Of a DNA stretch of 50,294 bases, positions 33,824 to 41,481 are shown piece by piece. The notes under the pieces were generated by a model that searched no databases, had not been told where the DNA came from, and saw only the letters and a list, made by a program, of their open reading frames with translations. Origin of the DNA: CAKRPJ01 sp934376955 (GTDB taxonomy: Bacteria > Bacillota > Clostridia > Lachnospirales > Lachnospiraceae). The stretch covers positions 1 through 50,294 of the forward strand of contig CAKRPJ010000017.1 in NCBI GenBank assembly GCA_934376955.1. The letters run 5' to 3'. The number at the start of each line of letters is the position of its first letter. Positions within the stretch are counted from its first letter, which is position 1. The position numbers and the translations under genes are program-made.

Positions 33824-34731
33824 ATCCTTCCAGCCTTTGAAATCGTGGGCAGATATTTCCAGCCCTCAATGATCGTAAAGAAGGTCATCATGATCGGGAT
33901 CCACATTACCAGAGAAATTGCTTTAAAGGATTTATCTGTGTGGGCGTTTAATGTTGCTTTGATCGCATTTCCGGTCGGGCCCATCTGGAACAGAAGCGGA
34001 ACGATGATTCCGAGGAAAATGAGCAGAGATGATACATTCTTTGAGAATGCTGCCCCGAAGCTCTTACCTGTTTCCGTGGATGCCTTTAAGCCGTCCTTCT
34101 TTGCATAGCAGAATACAACAAAGAGACGATATGCCAGTACAACCATACCGGTACACATAAGGCCTACATATAAGGTGTTGCTGTCAAGCTCAGCAGCGAT
34201 CGCTTCCATGCCGAGTAAAAGAAGCATGGAGGAGGATGGCGGGAAGATCATTCCCAAGCCGGCATTACCGGCTACGATCGTTGTCGCACGTTCGGTGCTC
34301 CATCCGGTCTGTTTCATCCACGGGATCGTGATGGAACCAACTGCAGATGCATTACCGGAACCGGATCCGGAAACCATGCCGAACAGGGCGCTTGCGATAG
34401 TGGATACATATCCGGAGCCGCCCGGAAGGCGTCCGAGTACGCTGTTTAAGATTTCAACGAGTCGTCCGATAACGCCCGTTTTGTCCATCATGTATGCCAT
34501 AAATACGAATGCCATGGAAGCATACACAACTTCCTGTTTTGCCGCTGACTTGATACCGGCCTGGGCCAATGTGAACACGTTCTGTCCAGCAAAGATTCCG
34601 CCCATCGCGAGGATGATCAAGAATGACCACATCATGGCTTCTGCCATTTTTCTCTTGAGGACCACATTGATCATAAGAATGGCAGCAATGTAAACAAGTA
34701 AGGAAATAATTCCAATTCCAATGCCGTTCAT
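33820..34731 (-). CDS. TRAP-like large permease, N-terminal half
   Basis: This 303-aa membrane protein has about seven to eight helices. It contains FGMVSGSGSGNASAVGSITIP and the first hairpin tip GMIFPPSSSMLLLLGME, both typical of TRAP/DctM permeases, which use an electrochemical Na+ gradient with an external binding protein. AAGGGGG precedes the ATG. It is the first gene of an operon with the C-terminal half, the 77-aa protein and citDEF copy 2. No DctP or TAXI binding protein is encoded nearby, so the system either borrows one or works without it. A good promoter with a perfect palindrome lies upstream (34839-34883). Confidence 0.8.
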   Translation of the reverse strand: MNGIGIGIISLLVYIAAILMINVVLKRKMAEAMMWSFLIILAMGGIFAGQNVFTLAQAGIKSAAKQEVVYASMAFVFMAYMMDKTGVIGRLVEILNSVLGRLPGGSGYVSTIASALFGMVSGSGSGNASAVGSITIPWMKQTGWSTERATTIVAGNAGLGMIFPPSSSMLLLLGMEAIAAELDSNTLYVGLMCTGMVVLAYRLFVVFCYAKKDGLKASTETGKSFGAAFSKNVSSLLIFLGIIVPLLFQMGPTGNAIKATLNAHTDKSFKAISLVMWIPIMMTFFTIIEGWKYLPTISKAGRI

Positions 34732-34838
34732 GTCCGTTCCCCCTTAGTATTATCGTTGACCGTTTCCCATAGTTTGCAGGAAATATCGGCCTGTTTTCTT
34801 TATCCTTCTGCGCGCAATCAGGTTTTCCTGATATCTCA

Positions 34839-34883
34839 ATTATAGTAAAATGGGGAATACTTGTTAAATATGGAAACCATATT
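34839..34883 (-). promoter_or_regulatory. Promoter of the permease-citDEF2 operon with palindromic operator
   Basis: On the minus strand: -35 TTAACA (34867-34862), 17-bp spacer, -10 TATAAT (34844-34839). The perfect palindrome AATATGG-AAA-CCATATT (34867-34883) touches the -35 and contains the LysR T-N11-A pattern, so the LysR protein encoded next door may act here. Confidence 0.6.
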
Positions 34884-34984
34884 GAGGTCATAAGAAAAAA
34901 ATATGTCTGTTAAAAATTTGGCAGACTACTGCGGGCGAATCTTCCAATTATGCCTGTATGCACTTTTGTCCGATATACAATATT

Positions 34985-35112
34985 CAAGTCGAACGTCCGT
35001 GAGACTTGGCGCGTGATTCTGGTCAGCGCAAGCTGACATGTTCTTTACAGAATCACTGCGCATCCTCGCGGAGCGTTTATCTCAGTCGGAGATTGGACTC
35101 CCAATGAGATAA
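34985..35112 (+). repeat. ~125-bp structured repeat, copy C (inverted to 39080-39203)
   Basis: It begins CAAGTCGAACGTCCGTGAGA and runs through GTGATT...AATCAC and TCAGC-GCTGA hairpins to GAGCGTTTATCTCAGTCGG, ending in a TTATCTCA/TGAGATAA stem. The reverse complement of 39080-39203 is nearly identical over most of its length. It lies just past the 3' end of the LysR gene, so the stem may also end LysR transcription. The remainder of the 34732-35129 gap holds only the permease promoter. Confidence 0.75.
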
Positions 35113-35129
35113 AAAGGACCTTCTTGCAC

Positions 35130-36044
35130 TTAGAAGGTCCCGCGAATCTCTTTTAAAAACTCCACCAGCTTCTCCGCCGGGGAGGAAAGATATGCATTTT
35201 TTAAAACTGCCACATTAAAGGTGTATGGTACACTATACATTGGATCGATCTTATAGACGCCGCGCCTCCTCAGGGCATCCGACAACTGTTTGAATGGGAG
35301 AAGAACGGTTCCGTAGTCTACCTGTGCCAGAGCACCTAGGGTACTCAGGTTTCTGGATACCTGTTTGACCGGCGGTCGGAATCCCATCTTCTCAAAGATC
35401 TGCTCGCAGATCATCCGGCTTCTCTGCCAGGACCGCGTCACGATGATCGGCTCATTTCTTAAAAACTCCACATCCAGATACGGCATCGAATCGTCATCCC
35501 GGTAATAGATCATCTTGTGATACCGGCTGTTGCTTCTCGGCACGATCACCAGCTCATCGTGATTGAGCTCAAAATACTCCAGTTCGTCCCTTAAAAGCGG
35601 CGGATGAACGATGCCCACCTCCACCTCACCTTTGATGAGCTTCTTCTCGATATCCTCACTGGATGCCTCTGTCAGGACAATGTCGATGAAAGGATACTTT
35701 TCCTTAAACTGCGGCAGAAAATACGGAAGGACATACATGGCCTGCGTTCCCGTAAAACCGAGCTGGACGATACCCCGGTCAGAATTCTGAAGATCGAGCA
35801 GTTTTCTCTCCATTGTCTTCTGCTCCACCAACGTTTTCTTTGCAAATTCCAGAAAGCACTCCCCTTCCGCTGTCAGCTTTACTCCGTTAGGCTGACGGAG
35901 AAAGATCGTCACGCCAAGCTCCTTTTCCACCTTCTGGACGCACTGGCTCAAAGCCGGCTGTGCCATATACATCTTCGCAGCGGCGCGCGTAATACTCTGT
36001 TCCTCCGCGATGCTCACAATATATGCCATATCACGCGTTGTCAT
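35130..36044 (-). CDS. LysR-family regulator of the citrate region (CitR-like by context)
   Basis: This is a 304-aa regulator. The start at 36044 is chosen because GGGAG lies 7 nt upstream and the LysR winged helix begins there (MTTRDMAYIVSIAEEQSIT). The frame happens to stay open for 86 more codons through a hairpin-rich leader, which I take as non-coding. The recognition helix is MAQPALSQCVQKVEKELGVTIF. The co-inducer domain shows VQLGFTGTQAMYVLPYFLPQF and VEVGIVHPPLL. LysR proteins such as CitR or CcpC control citrate genes in other Firmicutes; the position between the TRAP-citDEF2 operon and citC-citXG suggests the same here (inference). Confidence 0.88.
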   Translation of the reverse strand: MTTRDMAYIVSIAEEQSITRAAAKMYMAQPALSQCVQKVEKELGVTIFLRQPNGVKLTAEGECFLEFAKKTLVEQKTMERKLLDLQNSDRGIVQLGFTGTQAMYVLPYFLPQFKEKYPFIDIVLTEASSEDIEKKLIKGEVEVGIVHPPLLRDELEYFELNHDELVIVPRSNSRYHKMIYYRDDDSMPYLDVEFLRNEPIIVTRSWQRSRMICEQIFEKMGFRPPVKQVSRNLSTLGALAQVDYGTVLLPFKQLSDALRRRGVYKIDPMYSVPYTFNVAVLKNAYLSSPAEKLVEFLKEIRGTF

Positions 36045-36082
36045 ATCATCACTCCCTATCCCTGTTCCCATACAAGAGGTCG

Positions 36083-36302
36083 TCACCGACTTAGATAAAT
36101 AATCTGCAATGATATCAGGGCAAAAGCCCCCGATTTTAATGCCCGCGGATTGTTCCGTGCTACGCACTCCCACAATCCTACCCAATATTCGCATATCGTG
36201 GGATTGGCATCCCACTTTTATGCTCATATCTGGGCGGGTACCAAGGTCTTTCACCCACCTATGAGCAAGCTCATGTGGGTTTAGACCTTTTGACCCTATC
36301 AT
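36083..36302 (-). ncRNA. Hairpin-rich leader RNA / structured repeat before the LysR gene
   Basis: Starting right at the predicted transcription start, the minus strand folds into successive stems. AAGGTCT/AGACCTT encloses CCCAC-ATGAGC/GCTCAT-GTGGG. GCATA/TATGC encloses GTGGGAT-GCCA-ATCCCAC. GATTGT/ACAATC encloses GTGC-GTA-GCAC. Then comes GGGC-TTTT-GCCC. A TTTATCTAAGTCGG block closes it, like the TTTATCTCAGTCGG repeats elsewhere. So many perfect stems in 200 nt point to a functional RNA or a mobile repeat. It could be a riboswitch-like leader of the LysR gene, a stand-alone RNA, or the end of a lost transposon. The family is not recognised. Confidence 0.55.
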
Positions 36303-36308
36303 CTTATA

Positions 36309-36370
36309 ATTATACTATATCTTCGCAAACAGATCAATTTCTTAACAATCAGCGACTCATGTATACATGA
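36309..36370. promoter_or_regulatory. Divergent control region LysR/citC
   Basis: For the leader/LysR transcript: -35 TTGATC (36337-36332), 17-bp spacer, -10 TATAAT (36314-36309) on the minus strand. Slightly further is a perfect 14-bp palindrome TCATGTATACATGA (36357-36370), a possible binding site shared with citC on the plus strand. The remaining sequence up to citC (36371-36509) is AT-rich, with a TATACT/TATAAA-like box near 36473-36482. Confidence 0.55.
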
Positions 36371-36509
36371 TCCAACCCATATATTTTTCTTATGCCCCGC
36401 ATCGGATTTTCCTTTTGCGATTTTTCATATTTTTCTCTGTCTTTTCTCTGGAAAACTGTTACTATTTCATCTATACTATAAATACACAGAAAGCAGAGGT
36501 GTTTTATCT

Positions 36510-37529
36510 ATGACAGAGCTCAGTATTCATGAATTATCCCTTGGTTTTTCCCATGACAGACAAATGCTTGCGGAGTTTCTCGCAAAGCATCATTTAAATT
36601 ATGAAGACGATATCGAGGCGGCCTTCGGCGTGTTTGATGCTGATGAGAATCTCACCGGCTGCGGCTGCTGTGCCGGAAACCTTTTAAAATGTTTTGCGGT
36701 AGATGAGAGCCTCAGAGGACAGAATGCTCTGGGAAGTCTTGTGTCCAGACTTGTTGAAAACCGATTTGCAGCCGGACATTATGATCTTTTCGTGATCACA
36801 AGACCAAGCAACAAGGTGCTCTTTACCTCCTGCGGATTTTACCCGCTGGCAGAAACCGAAGCTGTCCTGATGCTGGAGAATAAGAAAAACGGACTCGACA
36901 ATTTCTATAAAAAATTCTTATCCGGAACCGATCCCTCCGGCAATATCGGCTGCATCGTGATGAACTGCAACCCGTTTACAAAAGGTCATCTTGCCCTGAT
37001 CACTTATGCCGCAAAGGCATGCGACCTGCTTCATATTTTTGTTGTGGAGGAAAACCGCTCCCGCTTCCCGTTTGCAGACCGGCTCCGCCTTGTCCGGGAG
37101 GGCACGGATCATCTTGCAAATGTGATCGTCCATCCGTCAGGCCCCTATATGATCTCCAACGCCACATTCCCGACCTACTTCTTAAAGGACGGCGAGGATG
37201 CGGCAAAGATCCAGAGTGAATTAGACATCACCCTGTTCGCCTCAAGGATCGCACCGCTCCTTCATATCACAAAACGTTTTGCCGGAGAAGAACCCTTTGA
37301 TCCGGTGACACGTAATTACAATGAAGCCATGATCCGCATTCTCCCACGCTATGGGATTTCCTTTATTAAGATCGACCGGATCACCACCGAAGGGCCGGAC
37401 GGAAAGCCCGAGGTCATCAGTGCTTCCAGAGTACGGAAGCTCCTTGATGAACAGGGAGTGACCGAGGAAGTGCTGTCACTCGTACCGGAGTGTACCGCAA
37501 GATATTTAAAGGAAAACTTTTATAATTAA
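36510..37529 (+). CDS. citC: [Citrate (pro-3S)-lyase] ligase
   Basis: CitC (339 aa) activates citrate lyase by acetylating the thiol of the CitD prosthetic group with acetate and ATP. An N-terminal GNAT-like domain (about 1-130, with CFAVDESLRGQNALGSLV) is followed by a nucleotidyltransferase domain. The latter has NPFTKGH (154-160, the HxGH-class motif) and a C-terminal ISASRVRKLL. This is the usual CitC architecture and length. AGAGG lies about 12 nt before the ATG. It is followed by citXG after 20 nt, so the two form an operon. One CitC would serve both CitD copies. It diverges from the LysR gene. Confidence 0.95.
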   Translation: MTELSIHELSLGFSHDRQMLAEFLAKHHLNYEDDIEAAFGVFDADENLTGCGCCAGNLLKCFAVDESLRGQNALGSLVSRLVENRFAAGHYDLFVITRPSNKVLFTSCGFYPLAETEAVLMLENKKNGLDNFYKKFLSGTDPSGNIGCIVMNCNPFTKGHLALITYAAKACDLLHIFVVEENRSRFPFADRLRLVREGTDHLANVIVHPSGPYMISNATFPTYFLKDGEDAAKIQSELDITLFASRIAPLLHITKRFAGEEPFDPVTRNYNEAMIRILPRYGISFIKIDRITTEGPDGKPEVISASRVRKLLDEQGVTEEVLSLVPECTARYLKENFYN

Positions 37530-37549
37530 CGTTAAAACGGAGTATATTT

Positions 37550-39046
37550 ATGAACTTAAACGATGTGATCACCGGAGCTCCGGTGACTTCCGGGGAACTT
37601 CGCTCCGCGAGAGACCGGCGTGTCTTAAAAAAATGGGAATTTCTTACCTCCTACGGTGGACTCTGCCTTGTCGAGTTTTCCTTAAATATCGCAGGCTCGA
37701 TCAAGGTCTTTCCCTTTGCAAGAGCGGCTTTCCGTGAGGAGAGCAGAGAGCTGACTGACCGGCTTTCCCGTTTTTCTGTTCTGAAAGCAGAAATCTTCGA
37801 GGAGATCTCCGGTGACTATGCATTCTTTCTTTTAAAGTCCCCGGCGGTATCGGTCAAAAAATTTCTCGTTTCCATCGAGGAAAGCCACCCTCTGGGCCGC
37901 CTTTTCAATCTTGACGTATGCGGCCCGGACGGAATTTCCATAAAGCGTCACGATCTCGGCCTTCTTTCGCGAACCTGCCTTGTCTGCGGTGAAGATGCCC
38001 ATATCTGCACCGCGAAGAAGGCTCACTCCATGGAATTGATTCGGTGGCAGACGGCAAAGCTCTTTCACGAATTTTTCCGTGACCGGGCAGCCGATATGGC
38101 GGCATCCGCTGCAGTTCGGGGACTTCTCTATGAGGTATCCACCACACCGAAACCGGGACTTGTAGATCGGAACAATTCCGGCTCCCATAAAGATATGGAT
38201 TTCTTCACCTTCCTGGACAGCAGCGCCTCCCTGATCCCATGGTTTAGGGAATTTTTCTGTCTGGGCTGGGAGCATACCGACGAATCAGAAACACAGCTTT
38301 TTCAAAGACTCCGCTATGCCGGACAGCGGGCTGAAACTGCCATGTTTTCCGCCACCGGCGGGATTAACACCCACAAGGGACTTATCTTTGCCTCCGCGAT
38401 CCTCTGCGGGGCGCTTGGAAAAGTTCACGCGGGGCGGGAGCTTCCGCTGCCATTCGCGGATGTGCTTCAGGAATGTCGGAGGCTGGGAAAATACTCTCTC
38501 TCGGATCTGCGTCACCCCCCAAATGTGCAGACTCATCTTCCCGGTTCCGAAAACCAACATGTTTCCGGACATACCTCTGACAAGATGGAATCTGTCCACG
38601 GCGCCATGACACATTCCGTGTCACTCTCTACCAACGGTGGATGCATCTTTACCACCTACGGTATCCAGGGCGCCCGCGGAGAAGCTGCTGCCGGTTTCCC
38701 ATCAGCCATCCATATCGGACTGCCTGCGCTAAAGACATGGACAGCCGCCGATTTCTCCTTAAACGATGCTGCAGCCATGGCACTCCTGACTTTGATCTCC
38801 GAGGTCGATGACACGAACATGATCCACCGCGGAGGTCCTGAGCTTGCCAAAAAAAGCAAAGAGCAGGCAAAGCACCTGCTCTCGATAGTCACAAAAGAAA
38901 ATTTTAAAGACACCTTGTATACGCTGGATTCCCGATATATTCGCGAAAACCTGAGTCCGGGCGGATGCGCCGATCTTCTCGCCGTCAGCCTGATGTTCTA
39001 TTTTCTGGAGGATTGCGGCATGCTTGCTCCTGCGGCCAGCTTGTAA
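37550..39046 (+). CDS. citXG: Fused CitX-CitG (CoA-arm transferase + triphosphoribosyl-dephospho-CoA synthase)
   Basis: This 498-aa protein has two enzymes. Residues 1-180 are CitX: SARDRRVL, IEESHPLGRLFNLDVCGPDG, CLVCGEDAHIC. Residues about 185-498 are CitG: TTPKPGLVDRNNSGSHKDMD, ATGGINTHKGLIFASAILCGAL, EVDDTNMIHRGGPE. CitG makes the triphosphoribosyl-dephospho-CoA arm from ATP and dephospho-CoA, and CitX transfers it to CitD. Similar CitXG fusions exist in other bacteria. It follows citC by 20 nt. With the separate CitX at 29674, each citrate lyase may have its own transferase. Downstream lies repeat D, whose TTATCTCAGTC/GACTGAGATAA stem may end transcription. Confidence 0.94.
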   Translation: MNLNDVITGAPVTSGELRSARDRRVLKKWEFLTSYGGLCLVEFSLNIAGSIKVFPFARAAFREESRELTDRLSRFSVLKAEIFEEISGDYAFFLLKSPAVSVKKFLVSIEESHPLGRLFNLDVCGPDGISIKRHDLGLLSRTCLVCGEDAHICTAKKAHSMELIRWQTAKLFHEFFRDRAADMAASAAVRGLLYEVSTTPKPGLVDRNNSGSHKDMDFFTFLDSSASLIPWFREFFCLGWEHTDESETQLFQRLRYAGQRAETAMFSATGGINTHKGLIFASAILCGALGKVHAGRELPLPFADVLQECRRLGKYSLSDLRHPPNVQTHLPGSENQHVSGHTSDKMESVHGAMTHSVSLSTNGGCIFTTYGIQGARGEAAAGFPSAIHIGLPALKTWTAADFSLNDAAAMALLTLISEVDDTNMIHRGGPELAKKSKEQAKHLLSIVTKENFKDTLYTLDSRYIRENLSPGGCADLLAVSLMFYFLEDCGMLAPAASL

Positions 39047-39079
39047 AATGAATCAGCAAAAAGCCCCGTATGCCTTGAT

Positions 39080-39203
39080 TTATCTCAGTCGAGAAAACTC
39101 TGACTGAGATAAACGCTCCACGAGGATGCGCAGTGATTCTGTATGGAATATGTCAGCTTTGCTGACCGTAATCACGCGCCAAGTCTCACGGACGTTCGAC
39201 TTG
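39080..39203 (-). repeat. ~125-bp structured repeat, copy D (inverted to 34985-35112)
   Basis: It is the reverse complement of copy C with scattered changes, mostly in loops. TTATCTCAGTC and GACTGAGATAA (39080-39113) form a perfect stem, followed by GATGCGCAGTGATT, a TCAGC-TTT-GCTGA hairpin and CGTTCGACTTG. As with copy C, it lies just past the 3' end of a gene and points away from it. The rest of 39047-39325 shows no gene. Confidence 0.75.
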
Positions 39204-39325
39204 AAAAGGGGTTGCGGGGTTGTATTGCCATGTTTGCTTTTCTTTTGGCTTTTTGATTTATCCGTATTATCCTGCCTATATGGGCTGATGTTATCCTTTC
39301 GTTATCGGCATTGACAACACCTTGT

Positions 39326-39940
39326 TTATTTTTTCTGTTGCAATGTTGCATCGGACAACCTGCAATACAGATTTGAATCTCCCTCCTCCTTGTATGTCTC
39401 AAAAGTTCCCTCCACTACAATTTCCGTATTATCTTCCGGGTACTCATCCGGATAAAAATGAGTGCCATCTTCCCATACAAATTCCATTCCCTGAGCGCAA
39501 CAGGCTGTTGCATCCTGAATCACACAATAAAAGTAGTATTTTTTTGTGGCTTCATAGTAGGTTGCATAAAAAATTCCACCAATACGGAATGTTTTTCCTT
39601 CATATTCCTCTGGCATAACCATCATCTGATATACTGTTGCATACACCATATCACTGCTCATTTGCGTAAGGTCATACTCAACTATTCCGTCTGTATCCCT
39701 GACGTCTTCTGCCACACTTATTGTGTCTTCAGTATATTTTCTTGATTCAACATCAGATGGGGCTTCCTTGCTTTCCGTAGCCTCAGTTTTATTGTCTTCA
39801 TTTGCTATCTGATTATCTATTACTTTGTCCACCGAATTTGTATTGTTGACACCTTTTCCGTCCGTTCTTTTTTTATTACTGCATCCAGTTATCAGAAAAA
39901 TACAAAAGAGTAAAACCATACATTTTTTCAAATTTTTCAT
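39326..39940 (-). CDS. Lipoprotein of the zinc-uptake operon
   Basis: This 204-aa exported lipoprotein has a signal peptide with lipobox ITGC (C20), then a Thr/Asn/Lys/Glu-rich spacer (about 24-80). A C-terminal beta-rich domain (about 90-204) has EEYEGKTFRIGGIF, YYFYCVIQDATACCAQGMEFVW with a Cys pair, and VVEGTFETY, resembling OB-fold-like domains. The paired cysteines could bind metal or form a disulfide. ATG overlaps the ZnuB stop (ATGA), so it is the last gene of the zinc operon. It may help zinc capture or delivery at the surface; this is inferred from position. The family is not firmly recognised. Confidence 0.75.
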   Translation of the reverse strand: MKNLKKCMVLLFCIFLITGCSNKKRTDGKGVNNTNSVDKVIDNQIANEDNKTEATESKEAPSDVESRKYTEDTISVAEDVRDTDGIVEYDLTQMSSDMVYATVYQMMVMPEEYEGKTFRIGGIFYATYYEATKKYYFYCVIQDATACCAQGMEFVWEDGTHFYPDEYPEDNTEIVVEGTFETYKEEGDSNLYCRLSDATLQQKK

Positions 39941-40782
39941 GCTCTTTCTCCTCCTGCTATTTTCCCCACAGCACAGCTAGCCATAAATGCCACAATATCT
40001 GTTGCCACAATCGTCGATCCTACGGGAGTACCTGCCAGAATAGACAATAGCATTCCAAGTACTGCACAAATCACAGATAGTACAACTGAACAAAGCGTAA
40101 CTCTGAAGAACGTCTTATACACACGCATTGCCGATAATGCCGGAAATATTACCAGCGCTGAAATCAACAAAGAACCAACTAAATTCATGGCAAGAACTAT
40201 AATTACCGCTGTAATAACAGCTATTAACAGATTATAAAAATCCGTCTTCATTCCCGTGGCTTTTGCAAATGTTTCATCGAATGTAACGCAGAAAATTTTC
40301 TGATAAAATATTATAAAAACAACCACAACAATGACTGATAAAACACTGCACAATACTACCTGTCCTTTCGTCAGTGTCAATATAGATGTTGATCCAAACA
40401 GTGTACTGCACACATCCCCTGAAAGATTCGGTCCCGTGGCGAACAGATTCATAAGCAGGTAGCCGATTGCCAATGCCCCTACAGAAATCATGGCAACCGC
40501 TGCATCTCCTTTAATTCTTGTATTCTGTCCTGTCCGCAACAGCAAAACAGCGCAAATAATCGTTACAGGTAAAATGAATATCATATTATTTGTGAAATTT
40601 AGAACCGATGCTACCGCCATAGCTCCAAAAGCGACGTGTGATAAGCCATCTCCTATAAAAGAAAAACGCTTCAGCACTAAAGTAACCCCCAGCAGTGAGG
40701 AACAAAGTGCGATCAACACCCCTACAATCAGAGCATATCTCACAAATGGATACTGAAAATAAAAAATCAATTTATCTATCAT
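39937..40782 (-). CDS. znuB: Zinc/manganese ABC transporter permease (ZnuB)
   Basis: This 281-aa inner-membrane permease of the ABC-3 family has about eight TM helices. It contains FSFIGDGLSHVAFGAMAVA, GDAAVAMISVGALAIG, and a C-terminal GTPVGSTIVATDIVAF, all usual in ZnuB/MntB. The start at 40782 overlaps the znuC stop (ATGA) and has AAGG 8 nt upstream; a GTG lies three codons earlier. It is encoded with ZnuC, a zinc-binding ZnuA and a Fur-type regulator, so zinc is the probable metal. Confidence 0.92.
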   Translation of the reverse strand: MIDKLIFYFQYPFVRYALIVGVLIALCSSLLGVTLVLKRFSFIGDGLSHVAFGAMAVASVLNFTNNMIFILPVTIICAVLLLRTGQNTRIKGDAAVAMISVGALAIGYLLMNLFATGPNLSGDVCSTLFGSTSILTLTKGQVVLCSVLSVIVVVVFIIFYQKIFCVTFDETFAKATGMKTDFYNLLIAVITAVIIVLAMNLVGSLLISALVIFPALSAMRVYKTFFRVTLCSVVLSVICAVLGMLLSILAGTPVGSTIVATDIVAFMASCAVGKIAGGERA

Positions 40783-41456
40783 ATAGTACACCTTCTTTCA
40801 TACTCTTGCCTTGTCCCATAAAATACTTCTTCTCCAATATGCAATATATGGCTGGCATAGTTCATTGCTGTCTTTATATCATGGGAAATCATAATAATTG
40901 TAATCTTATCTTCACAGTTTATTTTCTCAATAAGACGGTACATCTCATCTGTCACTTTCGGATCAAGACCAGATACCGGTTCATCTAATAATAATATTTT
41001 CTTTGTTGCACATAACGCTCTCGCAAGTAAAACCCTCTGCTGCTGTCCTCCTGACAATTCCCGATAACATCGGTTTTCCAGATTGGTAATCTGCAGCTTT
41101 TCCATTATTTCACTTGTACGTTTTTTCTCTGATCGGTTATAAAATGGACGCATCCCTACACAATTCTGGCATCCGGAGAGAATAATCTCTCTCACGGATG
41201 CCGGAAAATCTTTTTGTATTACTGTCTGCTGTGGCAAATACCCGATTTCTTTGCTCTTTACTTCAGCTCCAAACATGATTTTTCCATAAATGGGCTGTTG
41301 CAGATTCAACAATGTCTTCATCAAAGTTGACTTCCCTGAACCATTGTCTCCTATAATACAAAGATAATCTCCACTTTCCACAGAAAAGTTAATGTCTTTC
41401 AATAATGCCTTTCTATCATAACCGATCGCCAGATTTTTGCAGGTAATCTGTTCCAT
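40779..41456 (-). CDS. znuC: Zinc ABC transporter ATPase (ZnuC)
   Basis: This 225-aa cytoplasmic ATPase has Walker A GDNGSGKST, Q-loop YLPQQTVIQKDFP, signature LSGGQQQR, Walker B ILLLDEPVSGLD and H-loop SHDI. Length and motif spacing are normal for metal-type ABC ATPases. GGGAGG precedes the ATG. It lies 25 nt after znuA and overlaps znuB. It drives uptake through ZnuB. Confidence 0.94.
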   Translation of the reverse strand: MEQITCKNLAIGYDRKALLKDINFSVESGDYLCIIGDNGSGKSTLMKTLLNLQQPIYGKIMFGAEVKSKEIGYLPQQTVIQKDFPASVREIILSGCQNCVGMRPFYNRSEKKRTSEIMEKLQITNLENRCYRELSGGQQQRVLLARALCATKKILLLDEPVSGLDPKVTDEMYRLIEKINCEDKITIIMISHDIKTAMNYASHILHIGEEVFYGTRQEYERRCTI

Positions 41457-41481
41457 GCTTCCTCCCAGTTTGGCTCGATCG

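Noticed and set aside
36045..36302. N-terminal 86-codon extension of the LysR protein
   Set aside because: The LysR helix-turn-helix begins at the ATG at 36044, with a good ribosome site 7 nt upstream. The upstream DNA is full of perfect hairpins and starts at a promoter, so it reads as RNA leader.
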